Positions 1 to 7,834 of a stretch of DNA of 64,000 nucleotides are shown here, piece by piece. The notes beneath the pieces were generated by a model that searched no databases, was not told where the DNA came from, and saw only the letters and a list, made by a program, of their open reading frames with translations. The stretch is from assembly GCF_049445795.1 (NCBI RefSeq), contig NZ_JBMSDT010000006.1, positions 248,001 through 312,000 of the forward strand. The letters run 5' to 3'. A program made the position numbers and the translations under genes. Source of the stretch: Larkinella sp049445795. GTDB taxonomy: Bacteria; Bacteroidota; Bacteroidia; Cytophagales; Spirosomataceae. Each line of letters starts with the position of its first letter. Within the stretch, counting starts at the first letter, position 1.

Positions 1-28
1 TTTTGGATGAAAAAAGACGTGGTGTAGT

Positions 29-2005
29 GTGAATACCTTCAGCGGTTATCCAAACGGTTTTGCGTATTTTCCCTTCCTGCGAACAGGTTGGCTGACCGGC
101 TTTTGGCTGCTGCTGGCGGCTTCAGTTGCAATGGCTCAGGAAATTAAGATTCCCGTTCCGAATACGAAGACCGATTCACTCAGCCGGTCTGATTCGCTGG
201 CGAAAGTCAGCCGGGACAGTGCGCTCGCCATTCGCGACAGCGTTTTTTACACGAGCCTGAAAAGGAAGATGTACAAGCGCAAAATCACGCGCGAACTCCA
301 CCGGCTGCTTTTTCACGACATGTACAACAGCCGGCAAAAAACCGGTACGGTGAATGAAGACGTCAACGAAATTGAAGCCAATCCTTTTGCCGCTTATCGG
401 GGACGAATTATCAACAAAATTTTTATTCGGCGGCTGAAGGTGTTTGGCCCGAGCGTGTACGATACGCTCCGCCAGCCCCGGAGCTGGCTGGAACGAACGG
501 GTAGCCAACTTCATGCCGATACGCGCGAGGGCGTCATCCGCCGGTCGTTTCTGCTCTTTGAAGAAGGCGATCGGGTCAGCCCGGATACACTGCGCGACAA
601 CGAGCGGCTGCTCCGTACCTCCAATGTGTTTCATGATGCCCGGATTATCGTGGTGCCGCACAACGGCAGCCGGGGCTTTGTCGATGTGTACGTAATTACG
701 CAGGATGTCTGGTCACTGATTCCGTCGGGGAGCGTTGGCGGATTCAACCGATTCGACCTGCGGCTCGACCAGCGAAACTTCCGGGGGCTGGCCCATACGT
801 TCTCGAATCAGGTGCTGTACAATGCCGACGACCCCTTTCAAAAACTCGAATACCGGGGCCGATATGTGATTCCGTACATCGGGAAAACGTTTTTTACGGG
901 CCAGGCCGACCTGGTCGAAACCCGCGATCTGAAACAGTATGCATTGCGGTTTTACCGACCCTTTCTGACGCCCGATACCCGCTGGGCCGGTTCGGTGGAG
1001 CTCAGCCACAACCGGTTTCCCCGCTACCGGGTTTTTTCGGAAGAGGCCGATAGTGTGCAGTTTACCAAACTAAGCTACAACTATTACGATATGTGGGCCG
1101 GTTATTCGTTCAAACCGTTCTTTAGTTTTCTGGGTGAAGGTGATGACCGGACGCGGCTGGTCGTGGCGGCCCGGTTTACGCGGCTGGCCTTCACGACCCG
1201 GCCGGAAGTACGGTCCGATACGAATCAGTTGTTTCAGAACACGAACGCGACCCTGTTCAGCATCGGTTTGTCGCGCCGACGTTACGTGCGTGATGTCCTC
1301 ATTTATGGTTTCGGACGAACGGAAGACGTGCCGTATGGAAGCCTGGCGGCTATTATAATGGGACACGACAATGCCGAACTGGGCCAGCGGAAATACCTGG
1401 GATTCAGCTATTCCAAAGCACACTACCTCGAATCGTTCGGGTACCTTTACGGGGCCTTGAACATCGGAAGCTACCTGCGAAACAATCAGGGAATCGAGCA
1501 GGGTGTTCTGACACTGGAATCCAGTTATTTCACGCCTTTGCGAACCACTAGCTGGGGAAACTGGCGGCACTTTATTAATTTTCGGTATACGATGGGCTCG
1601 CAACGGTTTAACAATGAGTTTGTTACGCTGAGCGGCCGCGACCGGCTGGGCATCAACAACGACCGGCTGCGCGGCACGAAACTGCTCTTGACCAACATCG
1701 AAAATATTTTATTCTCCCGGTTGAACATTGTCGGTTTTCGGGTTGCTATCGTCACCTTTGCGAACCTCGGCCTGGTTACTTACCAAACCCGTCGGCTTTT
1801 CCAGGGACCGCTCTACCAAGGATACGGCGTGGCGTTTCGGTTGCGGAATGAGAATCTCACTTTCAATAGTTTTCAGATCCGGATCGCCTGGTATCCGAAC
1901 ATTCCGGGCAACTCACAACCTTTCCGACCTGCTTTTGAGGGCGTCCCAACGGCCCGCTTCCGCGACTTCGCCACGTCGGCTCCTGAAATAATTCCGTTCC
2001 GGTGA
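29..2005 (+). CDS. Outer-membrane POTRA/beta-barrel protein (BamA/TamA superfamily-like)
   Basis: Predicted 658-residue outer-membrane protein. A Sec signal peptide with a hydrophobic core near residues 20-33 ends in AMA-Q around residue 37. A Ser/Arg/Asp-rich linker follows, then one or two POTRA-like segments around residues 125-230 (including the motif VDVYVITQDVWSLIP), then a long C-terminal region of alternating aromatic/polar strands ending in IIPFR, as expected for a 16-strand barrel. The start is a GTG at 29, because an in-frame TGA lies just upstream at 8-10. The role (protein or lipid insertion in the outer membrane) is inferred from the fold; the substrate is unknown. It is probably not the main BamA, which is longer with five POTRA domains. 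Confidence 0.72.
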   Translation: MNTFSGYPNGFAYFPFLRTGWLTGFWLLLAASVAMAQEIKIPVPNTKTDSLSRSDSLAKVSRDSALAIRDSVFYTSLKRKMYKRKITRELHRLLFHDMYNSRQKTGTVNEDVNEIEANPFAAYRGRIINKIFIRRLKVFGPSVYDTLRQPRSWLERTGSQLHADTREGVIRRSFLLFEEGDRVSPDTLRDNERLLRTSNVFHDARIIVVPHNGSRGFVDVYVITQDVWSLIPSGSVGGFNRFDLRLDQRNFRGLAHTFSNQVLYNADDPFQKLEYRGRYVIPYIGKTFFTGQADLVETRDLKQYALRFYRPFLTPDTRWAGSVELSHNRFPRYRVFSEEADSVQFTKLSYNYYDMWAGYSFKPFFSFLGEGDDRTRLVVAARFTRLAFTTRPEVRSDTNQLFQNTNATLFSIGLSRRRYVRDVLIYGFGRTEDVPYGSLAAIIMGHDNAELGQRKYLGFSYSKAHYLESFGYLYGALNIGSYLRNNQGIEQGVLTLESSYFTPLRTTSWGNWRHFINFRYTMGSQRFNNEFVTLSGRDRLGINNDRLRGTKLLLTNIENILFSRLNIVGFRVAIVTFANLGLVTYQTRRLFQGPLYQGYGVAFRLRNENLTFNSFQIRIAWYPNIPGNSQPFRPAFEGVPTARFRDFATSAPEIIPFR

Positions 2006-2025
2006 AACTTTTTTGAAATATAGTG

Positions 2026-2057
2026 TTGTTACATTAAATGTATAGACATTATATTTG
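2026..2057 (+). promoter_or_regulatory. Bacteroidota-type promoter and possible MarR operator
   Basis: TTG at 2026-2028, a 21-nt spacer and TATATTTG at 2050-2057 match the Bacteroidota sigma-A consensus TTG-N19-21-TAnnTTTG. The spacer holds a short palindrome, AATGT-atag-ACATT, where a MarR dimer could repress its own gene. A second TACTTTTG -7 box lies near 2097-2104. Autoregulation is inference. Confidence 0.5.
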
Positions 2058-2136
2058 CAACATTACTAGAGCATGACAGTTAGCTGGTAAATGATACTTT
2101 TGTAGAAAATGCGCAGGCTGTCTCTCTTTTATCCTG

Positions 2137-2604
2137 ATGACCACAATGCCGATCGAAAATGATATAAAACAAACCACGTCGTTCAGGTCGTCGTATCAAC
2201 GAATGATCGTTAACCTGATGTACACCAATGGCTGGCTTTGCGACGAGCAGATGCACCTGCTGAAGCCGTACGGGTTGACGATTCAGCAATACAACGTCCT
2301 GCGGATTCTGCGGGGCCAGTATCCGAATCCGGTCAAGGTGGCCGACATCACCGAGCGAATGCTGGACAAAATGTCGAACGCGTCGCGTCTGGTCGATAAA
2401 TTGCTGGCCAAGGAGTTAGCACAACGGACCGAATGTCCGAATGACCGCCGGGCGGTGGATGTCGTGATCACCGACAAAGGGCTGGAGTTGCTAAAAATTC
2501 TGGATCAGCACCAGAGTCAGTGGGAAAACCGGTTTCATAACTTGTCTGAAGCCGAAGCCGACGAACTGAATCACCTGCTCGACAAACTCCGTGGTTCGGT
2601 GTAG
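2137..2604 (+). CDS. MarR family winged-helix transcriptional regulator
   Basis: 155 residues, the usual MarR length. The region ILRGQYPNPVKVADIT with SNASRLVDKLLAKEL is the winged-helix recognition segment, followed by the wing (ECPNDRRAVDVVITDKG) and a C-terminal dimerisation helix. ATG at 2137 gives MTTMPIEND; an in-frame ATG at 2146 is also possible. It sits 64 nt before a YceI gene on the same strand, a pairing often seen in Bacteroidota, so it may control YceI and itself. No ligand can be assigned; there is no OhrR-type N-terminal reactive Cys motif, although one Cys (WLCDEQ) occurs near residue 32. Confidence 0.88.
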   Translation: MTTMPIENDIKQTTSFRSSYQRMIVNLMYTNGWLCDEQMHLLKPYGLTIQQYNVLRILRGQYPNPVKVADITERMLDKMSNASRLVDKLLAKELAQRTECPNDRRAVDVVITDKGLELLKILDQHQSQWENRFHNLSEAEADELNHLLDKLRGSV

Positions 2605-2668
2605 CCTTTTTTACGTTTGAAACCTAATCTACTTTTTTAAATAAACAATCAACCAAAAGTTAACTCTC

Positions 2669-3331
2669 ATGTACAAGCAAATTTTGACCGGAATTGTCGC
2701 TATTGCAGTGGCCGTCAGTACGCCTTCATTCGCCAACGGAACCATCAATCCGGGTGCCAAGAAAACCGTAGCGAAAAGCACGACCTACAACATCGACGTT
2801 GATAAAAGCGTCCTGACCTGGAATGGTAAAAAAGTAACGGGCGAACATACCGGCCCGGTTAAAGCCGAAAAAGGCTATCTGACCGTGAATGGCGGTAAAC
2901 TGACGGGCGGTGTGGTCTCGATCGACTTGCGGACGATGACCAGCACCGACCTGAAAGACAATAAAGAGTACCACGACAAACTGATCAATCACCTGAAATC
3001 GGACGATTTCTTCTCGGTTGCCAAACACCCGACGGCTACTTTCAAAATCACGAAAGTGAAGCAGAACAGCGGCAATACGGCGGATGTAACCGGTGACCTG
3101 ACGATCAAAGGAATTACGAATCCGGTAACTTTTCCGGTAACAGTTTCGGTATCGGGCAACACCTTGACCGCAACGGGTAAAGCCACCATCAACCGGGCGA
3201 AATACGATATCAAATACGGCTCGAAGTCGTTCTTTGATAACCTGGGCGACAAAGTGATTTATGATGATTTCACTGTCGACATGAACATCGTTGCGACGGC
3301 CGACAACGCTTCGTCTGCCAAAGCGAAATAA
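2669..3331 (+). CDS. YceI family periplasmic lipid-binding protein
   Basis: 220 residues with a Sec signal peptide (about residues 1-22, cleavage after SFA). The mature part has the YceI lipocalin-like pattern: VLTWNGKKVTGEHTGPVK, GGVVSIDLRTM, HLKSDDFFSVAKHPTATFKI and DLTIKGITNPVTFPV. Family members bind polyisoprenoid or related amphiphiles in an eight-stranded barrel in the periplasm; the ligand here is unknown. It follows the marR gene by 64 nt and ends with a hairpin terminator, so the pair is probably one unit. Confidence 0.9.
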   Translation: MYKQILTGIVAIAVAVSTPSFANGTINPGAKKTVAKSTTYNIDVDKSVLTWNGKKVTGEHTGPVKAEKGYLTVNGGKLTGGVVSIDLRTMTSTDLKDNKEYHDKLINHLKSDDFFSVAKHPTATFKITKVKQNSGNTADVTGDLTIKGITNPVTFPVTVSVSGNTLTATGKATINRAKYDIKYGSKSFFDNLGDKVIYDDFTVDMNIVATADNASSAKAK

Positions 3332-3362
3332 GCAGATTCCGTACGTTCCGTAAATAAAGCCG

Positions 3363-3398
3363 AAAACCGCATCCCAATCATCCAGGGTGCGGTTTTTT
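3363..3398 (+). terminator. Rho-independent terminator after yceI
   Basis: Stem aaaccgca(t)ccc / gggtgcggttt followed by a run of T, 32 nt past the yceI stop. One bulged base in the stem. Confidence 0.6.
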
Positions 3399-3482
3399 CG
3401 TACCCACGGACTTTAGTCCGTGTGAGTTAATACCAACTTCTGGATTTGGAATCACTCACACGGACTAAAGTCCGTGGGTACG
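3399..3482. repeat. Palindromic repeat family F1, copy 1
   Basis: Perfect 29-bp inverted arms (3399-3427 and 3454-3482) around a 26-nt loop. The arm core is CCCACGGACTTTAGTCCGTG, which also holds a smaller internal palindrome, GGACT-tt-AGTCC. The right arm ends directly against the stop codon of the minus-strand gene at 3483. Related copies are at 6266-6350 and 7010-7095. Confidence 0.9.
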
Positions 3483-3926
3483 TTACTGAAACTTCGGCAA
3501 ATCGTCCAGAAAATCAACGGTTTGGAGCTGGTGATCGACGCAACAGCAAAAATGCGTCAGGCCGTTGGTTATTACCAGGTAAGGCGCCTGATGAACATGG
3601 TTGTAGCGGGCAATCTGATCGAAGACGCTCTGCGTGACGGCCACGTGCGGAGCTTTGCATTCCACTAGTAGAAACGGTTTTCCGGCCCGGTCGTAGACGA
3701 GAATATCGGTCCGCTTCCGCAATTGATTCAACGTTAACCCGCCCTCGGTTCGGATCAGGGCTTTGGGGTAGCCATACTGGTTCAGCAGCAAATGAACGAC
3801 GTGCTGGCGTACCCATTCTTCCGGCGTAATGAGCACATACTTCTTTCGGAGTACATCGAAAATGTACGGTTTCCCGTCGATCTGCTTCGTATTGTACGCA
3901 AAAACCGGTAGGTTTAACGATTCCAT
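3483..3926 (-). CDS. HsdR_N-like PD-(D/E)XK domain protein
   Basis: 147 residues resembling the stand-alone type I restriction R-subunit N-terminal domain (HSDR_N_2 type) common in Bacteroidota. Visible signatures are EEWVRQHVVHLLLNQYGYPKALI, RKRTDILVYD and FLLVECKAP, giving the D...ECK nuclease core, then VTNG. There is no helicase or motor domain and no hsdS/hsdM nearby, so a restriction role is unlikely; DNA or RNA cleavage is inferred from fold only. The stop codon abuts repeat F1 copy 1. Confidence 0.75.
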   Translation of the reverse strand: MESLNLPVFAYNTKQIDGKPYIFDVLRKKYVLITPEEWVRQHVVHLLLNQYGYPKALIRTEGGLTLNQLRKRTDILVYDRAGKPFLLVECKAPHVAVTQSVFDQIARYNHVHQAPYLVITNGLTHFCCCVDHQLQTVDFLDDLPKFQ

Positions 3927-4013
3927 TTCTCAAAAATAGGGAATCTGATGGATTAAACGGGAATCCGCCGACAGCTTTCCAATTGTCGATTTCAACCCAC
4001 AACACTTCGCAAC

Positions 4014-4784
4014 ATGAAAACGAAAGACGAAATCGTGCAGAACTGGCTGCCCCGCTACACAGGTACACCCATTGAGCAATTTGGCGAATACATTCTGCTG
4101 ACCAATTTTATCAACTACGTTGAACTGTTTGCCCAGAAGTTTAATGTCGAAATGTATGGGCTGGGCCGGGCCATGCAAACCGCCACAGCCGACAACATCA
4201 CGATCATTAACTTCGGCATGGGCAGCGCGATGGCAGCTACGGTCATGGATTTGCTGACCGCCGTAAACCCGAAAGCCGTGCTATTCCTGGGCAAATGCGG
4301 AGGGCTAAAAAAAACGCTGATCGGCGACCTGATTCTACCGATTGCGGCCATTCGGGGTGAGGGAACCAGCAACGACTACCTGAGGCCCGAAATACCGGCC
4401 CTGCCCTCATTCCGGTTGCAACGGGCGGTTTCGTCGATGATCAAAAAACACGAGCTGGACTACTGGACAGGCACGGTTTATACCACTAACCGGCGCATCT
4501 GGGAACACGACGAAACGTTCAAGGAGTACCTGCGCGAAATCCGGGCGATGGCGATTGACATGGAAACCGCCACGATTTTCACAGTCGGTTTTGCCAACTC
4601 CATCCCGCACGGCGCGCTCCTGCTGGTGTCCGACAACCCGATGGTGCCCGAAGGCGTCAAAACCGAAGAAAGCGACAAGCGTGTGACGGGCCTGTTCGTG
4701 GAAAAACACCTCCAGATCGGCATCGACGCCCTCCAGGAACTCGCCACCTCCGGCGAATCGGTCAAACACCTACGATTTGAATGA
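4014..4784 (+). CDS. amn: AMP nucleosidase (short form)
   Basis: 256-residue phosphorylase-fold enzyme predicted to cleave AMP to adenine and ribose 5-phosphate in the cytoplasm. Family features visible: INFGMGSAMAATVMDLL and VLFLGKCGGLKK (nucleoside phosphorylase glycine loop), GEGTSNDY, and AIDMETATIFTVGF, where the Met-Glu pair contacts the ribose in this superfamily. It lacks the N-terminal regulatory domain of enterobacterial Amn, as in other Bacteroidota. The stop codon lies inside a 28-bp inverted repeat shared with the convergent TPR gene. Confidence 0.85.
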   Translation: MKTKDEIVQNWLPRYTGTPIEQFGEYILLTNFINYVELFAQKFNVEMYGLGRAMQTATADNITIINFGMGSAMAATVMDLLTAVNPKAVLFLGKCGGLKKTLIGDLILPIAAIRGEGTSNDYLRPEIPALPSFRLQRAVSSMIKKHELDYWTGTVYTTNRRIWEHDETFKEYLREIRAMAIDMETATIFTVGFANSIPHGALLLVSDNPMVPEGVKTEESDKRVTGLFVEKHLQIGIDALQELATSGESVKHLRFE

Positions 4785-4837
4785 AGAGTTAAGAATTAAG
4801 ACGGGGCGGCCCCGTCTTAATTCTTAACTCTTCATTC
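4779..4837. repeat. Palindromic repeat F2 copy 1, also a bidirectional terminator
   Basis: Perfect 28-bp arms (4779-4806 and 4810-4837) with a 3-nt loop: gaatgaagagttaag... / ...cttaactcttcattc around a GC-rich centre, gacggggcggccccgtc. It contains the stop codon of amn (4782-4784) and overlaps that of the TPR gene (4836-4838). A related copy with the same gttaagaattaagagtt arm is at 15775-15857. Confidence 0.85.
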
Positions 4838-6179
4838 AATTACAGTAGTCGCTGATGGCTTTGTAGGAGGGGGTGTAGCCGAGTTCGCCGGCTTTGCTGA
4901 GGTCGAGGCAGCCACCGTTTTCGTCGCCCAGGCTGTGGCGGATAATACCCCGGACGTAATAGACTTCGGCGTACTTCAGATCAAGCTGAAGGGCGCTGTT
5001 GCAGTCCAGAATGGCCCCTTTCTGATCTCCCTGCTGCGAACGGATCAGTCCCCGCGTGAAATACGCTTCGGAATAGGTGGGGTTGAGTTCGATGGCTTTG
5101 TTGAGGTCGGCGGTGGCACCTTTAATATCGTTAACTTTGCTCTTGCTGACAGCCCGGTTGAAGTAGGCTTCGGCCCGGTCGGCCGAGAGGGCGTCGATTT
5201 TATTCCGTTGCTGCACGGCATTCCGCAGCCCGTCGAGGACGGTTTTCGAGATTTTACCCGAATACACCACCTTCGTTTCCGTCAGGTTGGCGTTGTTAGT
5301 TTCGATGGCCGTGTTAAAATCCTGAATAGCCCCGCGTTGGTCGCCAATCTTACCCCGGCTGAAACCCCGGCCGTAGTAAGCCCGGTAGTTGGCAGCATCA
5401 ATGGCAATGGCGCGGTCGTAATCGCCCATCGAGCCTTTGTAATCGTCCAGTTTACTTTTGGCAAAACCCCGGTTGTAGAAGGATTCGCCGTCTTCAGGGG
5501 CCAATTCCACGGCTTTGTTCAGGTCGTCGATGGCCTTCTGGTATTGAGCCAATTGAATCAACGACGCTCCGCGACCGGCATACGCCTGCGCCCGCTTTGG
5601 GTTCAGGTCAATCACTTTGGAGAAGTCCGCCAGACTACCCGCAAAATCATCCAGTTTCTGTTTGGTAATGCCCCGGGCATACAGCGCCTGGATGTTACTT
5701 GGGTCGAGTTCGATGGTTTTCGAAAAATCCTGCAAAGCGCCCCGGTATTGCTCCAGGCGGCTCCGGCTGACGCCCCGGTGGTAGTAGGCCTGTGCATCGT
5801 CGGGGGCCAGTTCGATGGCCCGACTGAAGTCCATCAGGGCGGCCCGGTGGTCGTCCTGCTTGCTTTTACTGACGCCCCGGCTCAGGTAGGCGAGCGCATC
5901 TTTTCCATTCAGTTCGATGGCGCGGTCATAATCCAGAATAGCGCCCCGGTGGTCTTTGAGGTTGGCTTTGGCGAGTCCCCGGTTGTAATAACTGGGCGCA
6001 TTTTCCGGGTTCGCACTGATCGCCATGCTGAAGGCCTGGAGCGCACCGACAAAATCGCCCGATTTACTCTTGGAAATTCCGGCTTCAAAAAATCCGGCGG
6101 CTGATTGTTGCGCACGTAAGGCGCTGCTGATCCATAAAAGACAGACCAGAAAGGAAACAGGTCGGTAAATTTTAAGCAT
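4836..6179 (-). CDS. Secreted TPR-repeat protein
   Basis: 447 residues: a signal peptide (hydrophobic core about residues 8-20, cleavage after LRA) and about eleven 34-residue tetratricopeptide repeats. Eight are contiguous (about residues 27-298), then a roughly 34-residue interruption, then three more to about residue 434. The repeats carry the Y..RG.....D..GA..D..KAIEL pattern. It probably acts as a periplasmic or outer-membrane protein-interaction scaffold; the partner is unknown. It converges on amn through the F2 palindrome. The high repeat content creates a long open frame on the other strand, which I do not regard as a gene. Confidence 0.85.
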   Translation of the reverse strand: MLKIYRPVSFLVCLLWISSALRAQQSAAGFFEAGISKSKSGDFVGALQAFSMAISANPENAPSYYNRGLAKANLKDHRGAILDYDRAIELNGKDALAYLSRGVSKSKQDDHRAALMDFSRAIELAPDDAQAYYHRGVSRSRLEQYRGALQDFSKTIELDPSNIQALYARGITKQKLDDFAGSLADFSKVIDLNPKRAQAYAGRGASLIQLAQYQKAIDDLNKAVELAPEDGESFYNRGFAKSKLDDYKGSMGDYDRAIAIDAANYRAYYGRGFSRGKIGDQRGAIQDFNTAIETNNANLTETKVVYSGKISKTVLDGLRNAVQQRNKIDALSADRAEAYFNRAVSKSKVNDIKGATADLNKAIELNPTYSEAYFTRGLIRSQQGDQKGAILDCNSALQLDLKYAEVYYVRGIIRHSLGDENGGCLDLSKAGELGYTPSYKAISDYCN

Positions 6180-6518
6180 ATATGTGGTTACGGTAGAGGA
6201 AAATCAAACGCTAAAAATAGGGCTTGATTGTCTATACATCAACTGGCGGTTGCAATAAATTTTCCCGTACCCACGGACTTTAGTCCGTGTTCTTTTACCA
6301 GCTTATTCGAGTTTTCAGCTTAAAAACACGGACTAAAGTCCGTGGGTACGTTAAATCTGACAATTTGCTTCGAAATTCGGCCATTTTGTCTTGATTATAT
6401 TAGGCATTTCAAAAATATATGTCAAAATGGCTGGTTTTGATACGATTTTTCGATTGGTACACAAGTTGATTAAAGGGATAGTGTAGTCAGAAACAACGAA
6501 CATAATTATAGAAAAGCC
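6180..6518. other. Intergenic region with F1 repeat; otherwise AT-rich
   Basis: 339 nt between the divergent TPR and hsp20 genes. It holds F1 copy 2 and AT-rich sequence downstream that presumably contains the hsp20 promoter. I could not find a convincing TTG/TAnnTTTG pair or a CIRCE element. Confidence 0.6.
6266..6350. repeat. Palindromic repeat family F1, copy 2
   Basis: Perfect 25-bp arms at 6266-6290 and 6326-6350 (core CCCACGGACTTTAGTCCGTG). The 35-nt loop (accagcttattcgag...) resembles the loop of copy 3 (accaggctattcgaa...), so arms and loop share ancestry. Confidence 0.9.
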
Positions 6519-6953
6519 ATGAGAACGTTAGTGCAATACAACCAGCTTCCTTCTTTCTTCGATCAATTCGTAAACCGCGAATTCAACCGGCACTTTAACG
6601 CTCCGGTGTTTGGCAAAGAAGGATACACGACCGTACCGGCCAACATTAGTGAGGATGAAACCGCCTACCACCTTGAGTTAGCTGCGCCCGGGTTGAAGAA
6701 AGAGGACTTCGAAATTAAACTGAACAACAACCAGTTGACGATCTCGGCAAAACAGGAGCAAAAATCGGAAGAAAAAACCGAGAAGTATACCCGCAAAGAA
6801 TTTAGCTACAGCTCATTCGAACGGAGCTTCCGGTTACCGAAAAATGTAAATACGGAGCAAATCCAAGCCGCTTACACCGACGGCATCCTGAAAATTGACC
6901 TGCCGAAAGTTGAAAAACCGGTGGTCGAACCCAAACAAATTGCAGTAGCGTAA
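6519..6953 (+). CDS. Hsp20/alpha-crystallin small heat-shock protein
   Basis: 144 residues with the alpha-crystallin domain at about 40-135: ANISEDETAYHLELAAPGLKKEDFEI, LTISAKQEQ, and FERSFRLPKNVNTEQIQAAYTDGILKIDLPK, the classical F..SF.LP.....I.A...DGIL signature. It holds partly unfolded proteins in the cytoplasm as an ATP-independent chaperone. No C-terminal IXI motif is obvious (the tail is VEPKQIAVA). A single-gene unit with a strong terminator 21 nt past the stop. Confidence 0.93.
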   Translation: MRTLVQYNQLPSFFDQFVNREFNRHFNAPVFGKEGYTTVPANISEDETAYHLELAAPGLKKEDFEIKLNNNQLTISAKQEQKSEEKTEKYTRKEFSYSSFERSFRLPKNVNTEQIQAAYTDGILKIDLPKVEKPVVEPKQIAVA

Positions 6954-6974
6954 GGTTAGTAGACGCATAGAAAG

Positions 6975-7004
6975 AAACCCCGGTCTGTTCGGACCGGGGT
7001 TTTT
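6975..7004 (+). terminator. Rho-independent terminator after hsp20
   Basis: Stem aaaccccggtc / gaccggggttt (6975-6985 and 6992-7002) with a 6-nt loop and a T run. It directly precedes F1 copy 3. Confidence 0.9.
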
Positions 7005-7009
7005 GTTTA

Positions 7010-7095
7010 CGTACCCACGGACTTTAGTCCGTGTTTTTTTACCAGGCTATTCGAATTTATAGCTCAAAAAACACGGACTAAAGTCCGTGGGTACG
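7010..7095. repeat. Palindromic repeat family F1, copy 3, overlapping the 3' end of the TrpF-like gene
   Basis: Arms of 30 bp at 7010-7039 and 7066-7095. The right arm encodes the last five residues (RTHGL) and the TAG stop of the minus-strand TrpF-like gene, so the repeat reaches into coding sequence. Confidence 0.9.
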
Positions 7096-7725
7096 GTGGA
7101 AAAACGCTTCCAGTTTGGCGGGGTCGAGGTGGCCGTTGGTGCGGACCCCGCTGCAAATGTCCAGTCCGAATGGCTGCACGGTTTCGATGGCTTCCCGGAC
7201 ATTTTCCGGTTTTAGCCCACCGGCCAGAAAAACCGGTATCCGGCTTTGGTCTACAATCCGGCGGCTCAGCGCCCAGTCGTGCCGACGGCCTGTTCCGCCG
7301 AGTTCCTTCACGGCCAGCTTTGGGTTGCCCGAATCCAGCAGCAAGGCGTCTACTTCTTCTGCCGACGCCAGCGCTTCGTCGATGCTAAGTTCGTCCAGCA
7401 CATGAATCACCTGCACCAGCTTAACGCCCGGTAAAGCTGCCCGCAAAACGCGGTAACTTCCCGCAGGTAGCGCATCGACCAGTTGAATCGTATTCGTATA
7501 GACCCGGCGGTGGTGTTCGATTACGGCTTCGGCCGTCGGTTCACTCGTCAGGAGAAACGTAGCAATGGGCGGAGGGACGCTTTGGGCAATCGTTCGGATC
7601 AATTCATCACCGATGACGCCCGGCCCACTGGGCATCTTGCCCACTAAACCGACCGCCGAGGCCCCGGCGCGGATGGCTAGCCGGGCTTCTTCGGGGCTGC
7701 TGATGCAACAAATTTTAACGTGCAT
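7078..7725 (-). CDS. Phosphoribosylanthranilate isomerase-like protein (TrpF family)
   Basis: 215-residue TIM barrel. The family isomerises N-(5-phosphoribosyl)anthranilate in tryptophan synthesis. Visible: KICCIS at the N-terminus (canonical KICGI; catalytic Cys retained), catalytic Asp131 in LLLDSG, GGTGRRHDW, LAGGLKPENV and DICSGVRTNG (phosphate-binding). The early MPSGPGVIGD loop differs from typical TrpF (F..KSPR), and no other trp gene is nearby. It may be a second TrpF or a paralogue with another substrate. The last five codons come from repeat F1 copy 3. Confidence 0.78.
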   Translation of the reverse strand: MHVKICCISSPEEARLAIRAGASAVGLVGKMPSGPGVIGDELIRTIAQSVPPPIATFLLTSEPTAEAVIEHHRRVYTNTIQLVDALPAGSYRVLRAALPGVKLVQVIHVLDELSIDEALASAEEVDALLLDSGNPKLAVKELGGTGRRHDWALSRRIVDQSRIPVFLAGGLKPENVREAIETVQPFGLDICSGVRTNGHLDPAKLEAFFHRTHGL

Positions 7726-7834
7726 ACCGAATTTATTCGTCCGTTTGGGTGGTTATAAAAGCAAAGTACGAACATAGAACGGACAGTTTGGCTTTATCAA
7801 CGGCAGAAACCTGGTCCAATCCTTATTTTTTGGC

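Noticed and set aside
3483..3926. Restriction-modification locus
   Set aside because: Only an HsdR_N-like domain is present; no methylase or specificity gene lies within the window.
4935..6104. 389-codon open frame on the plus strand
   Set aside because: Antisense of the TPR gene; its own repetitive pattern mirrors the 34-residue TPR period.
3399..7095. CRISPR-like array from F1 repeats
   Set aside because: The copies are inverted pairs kilobases apart without regular spacers or cas genes.
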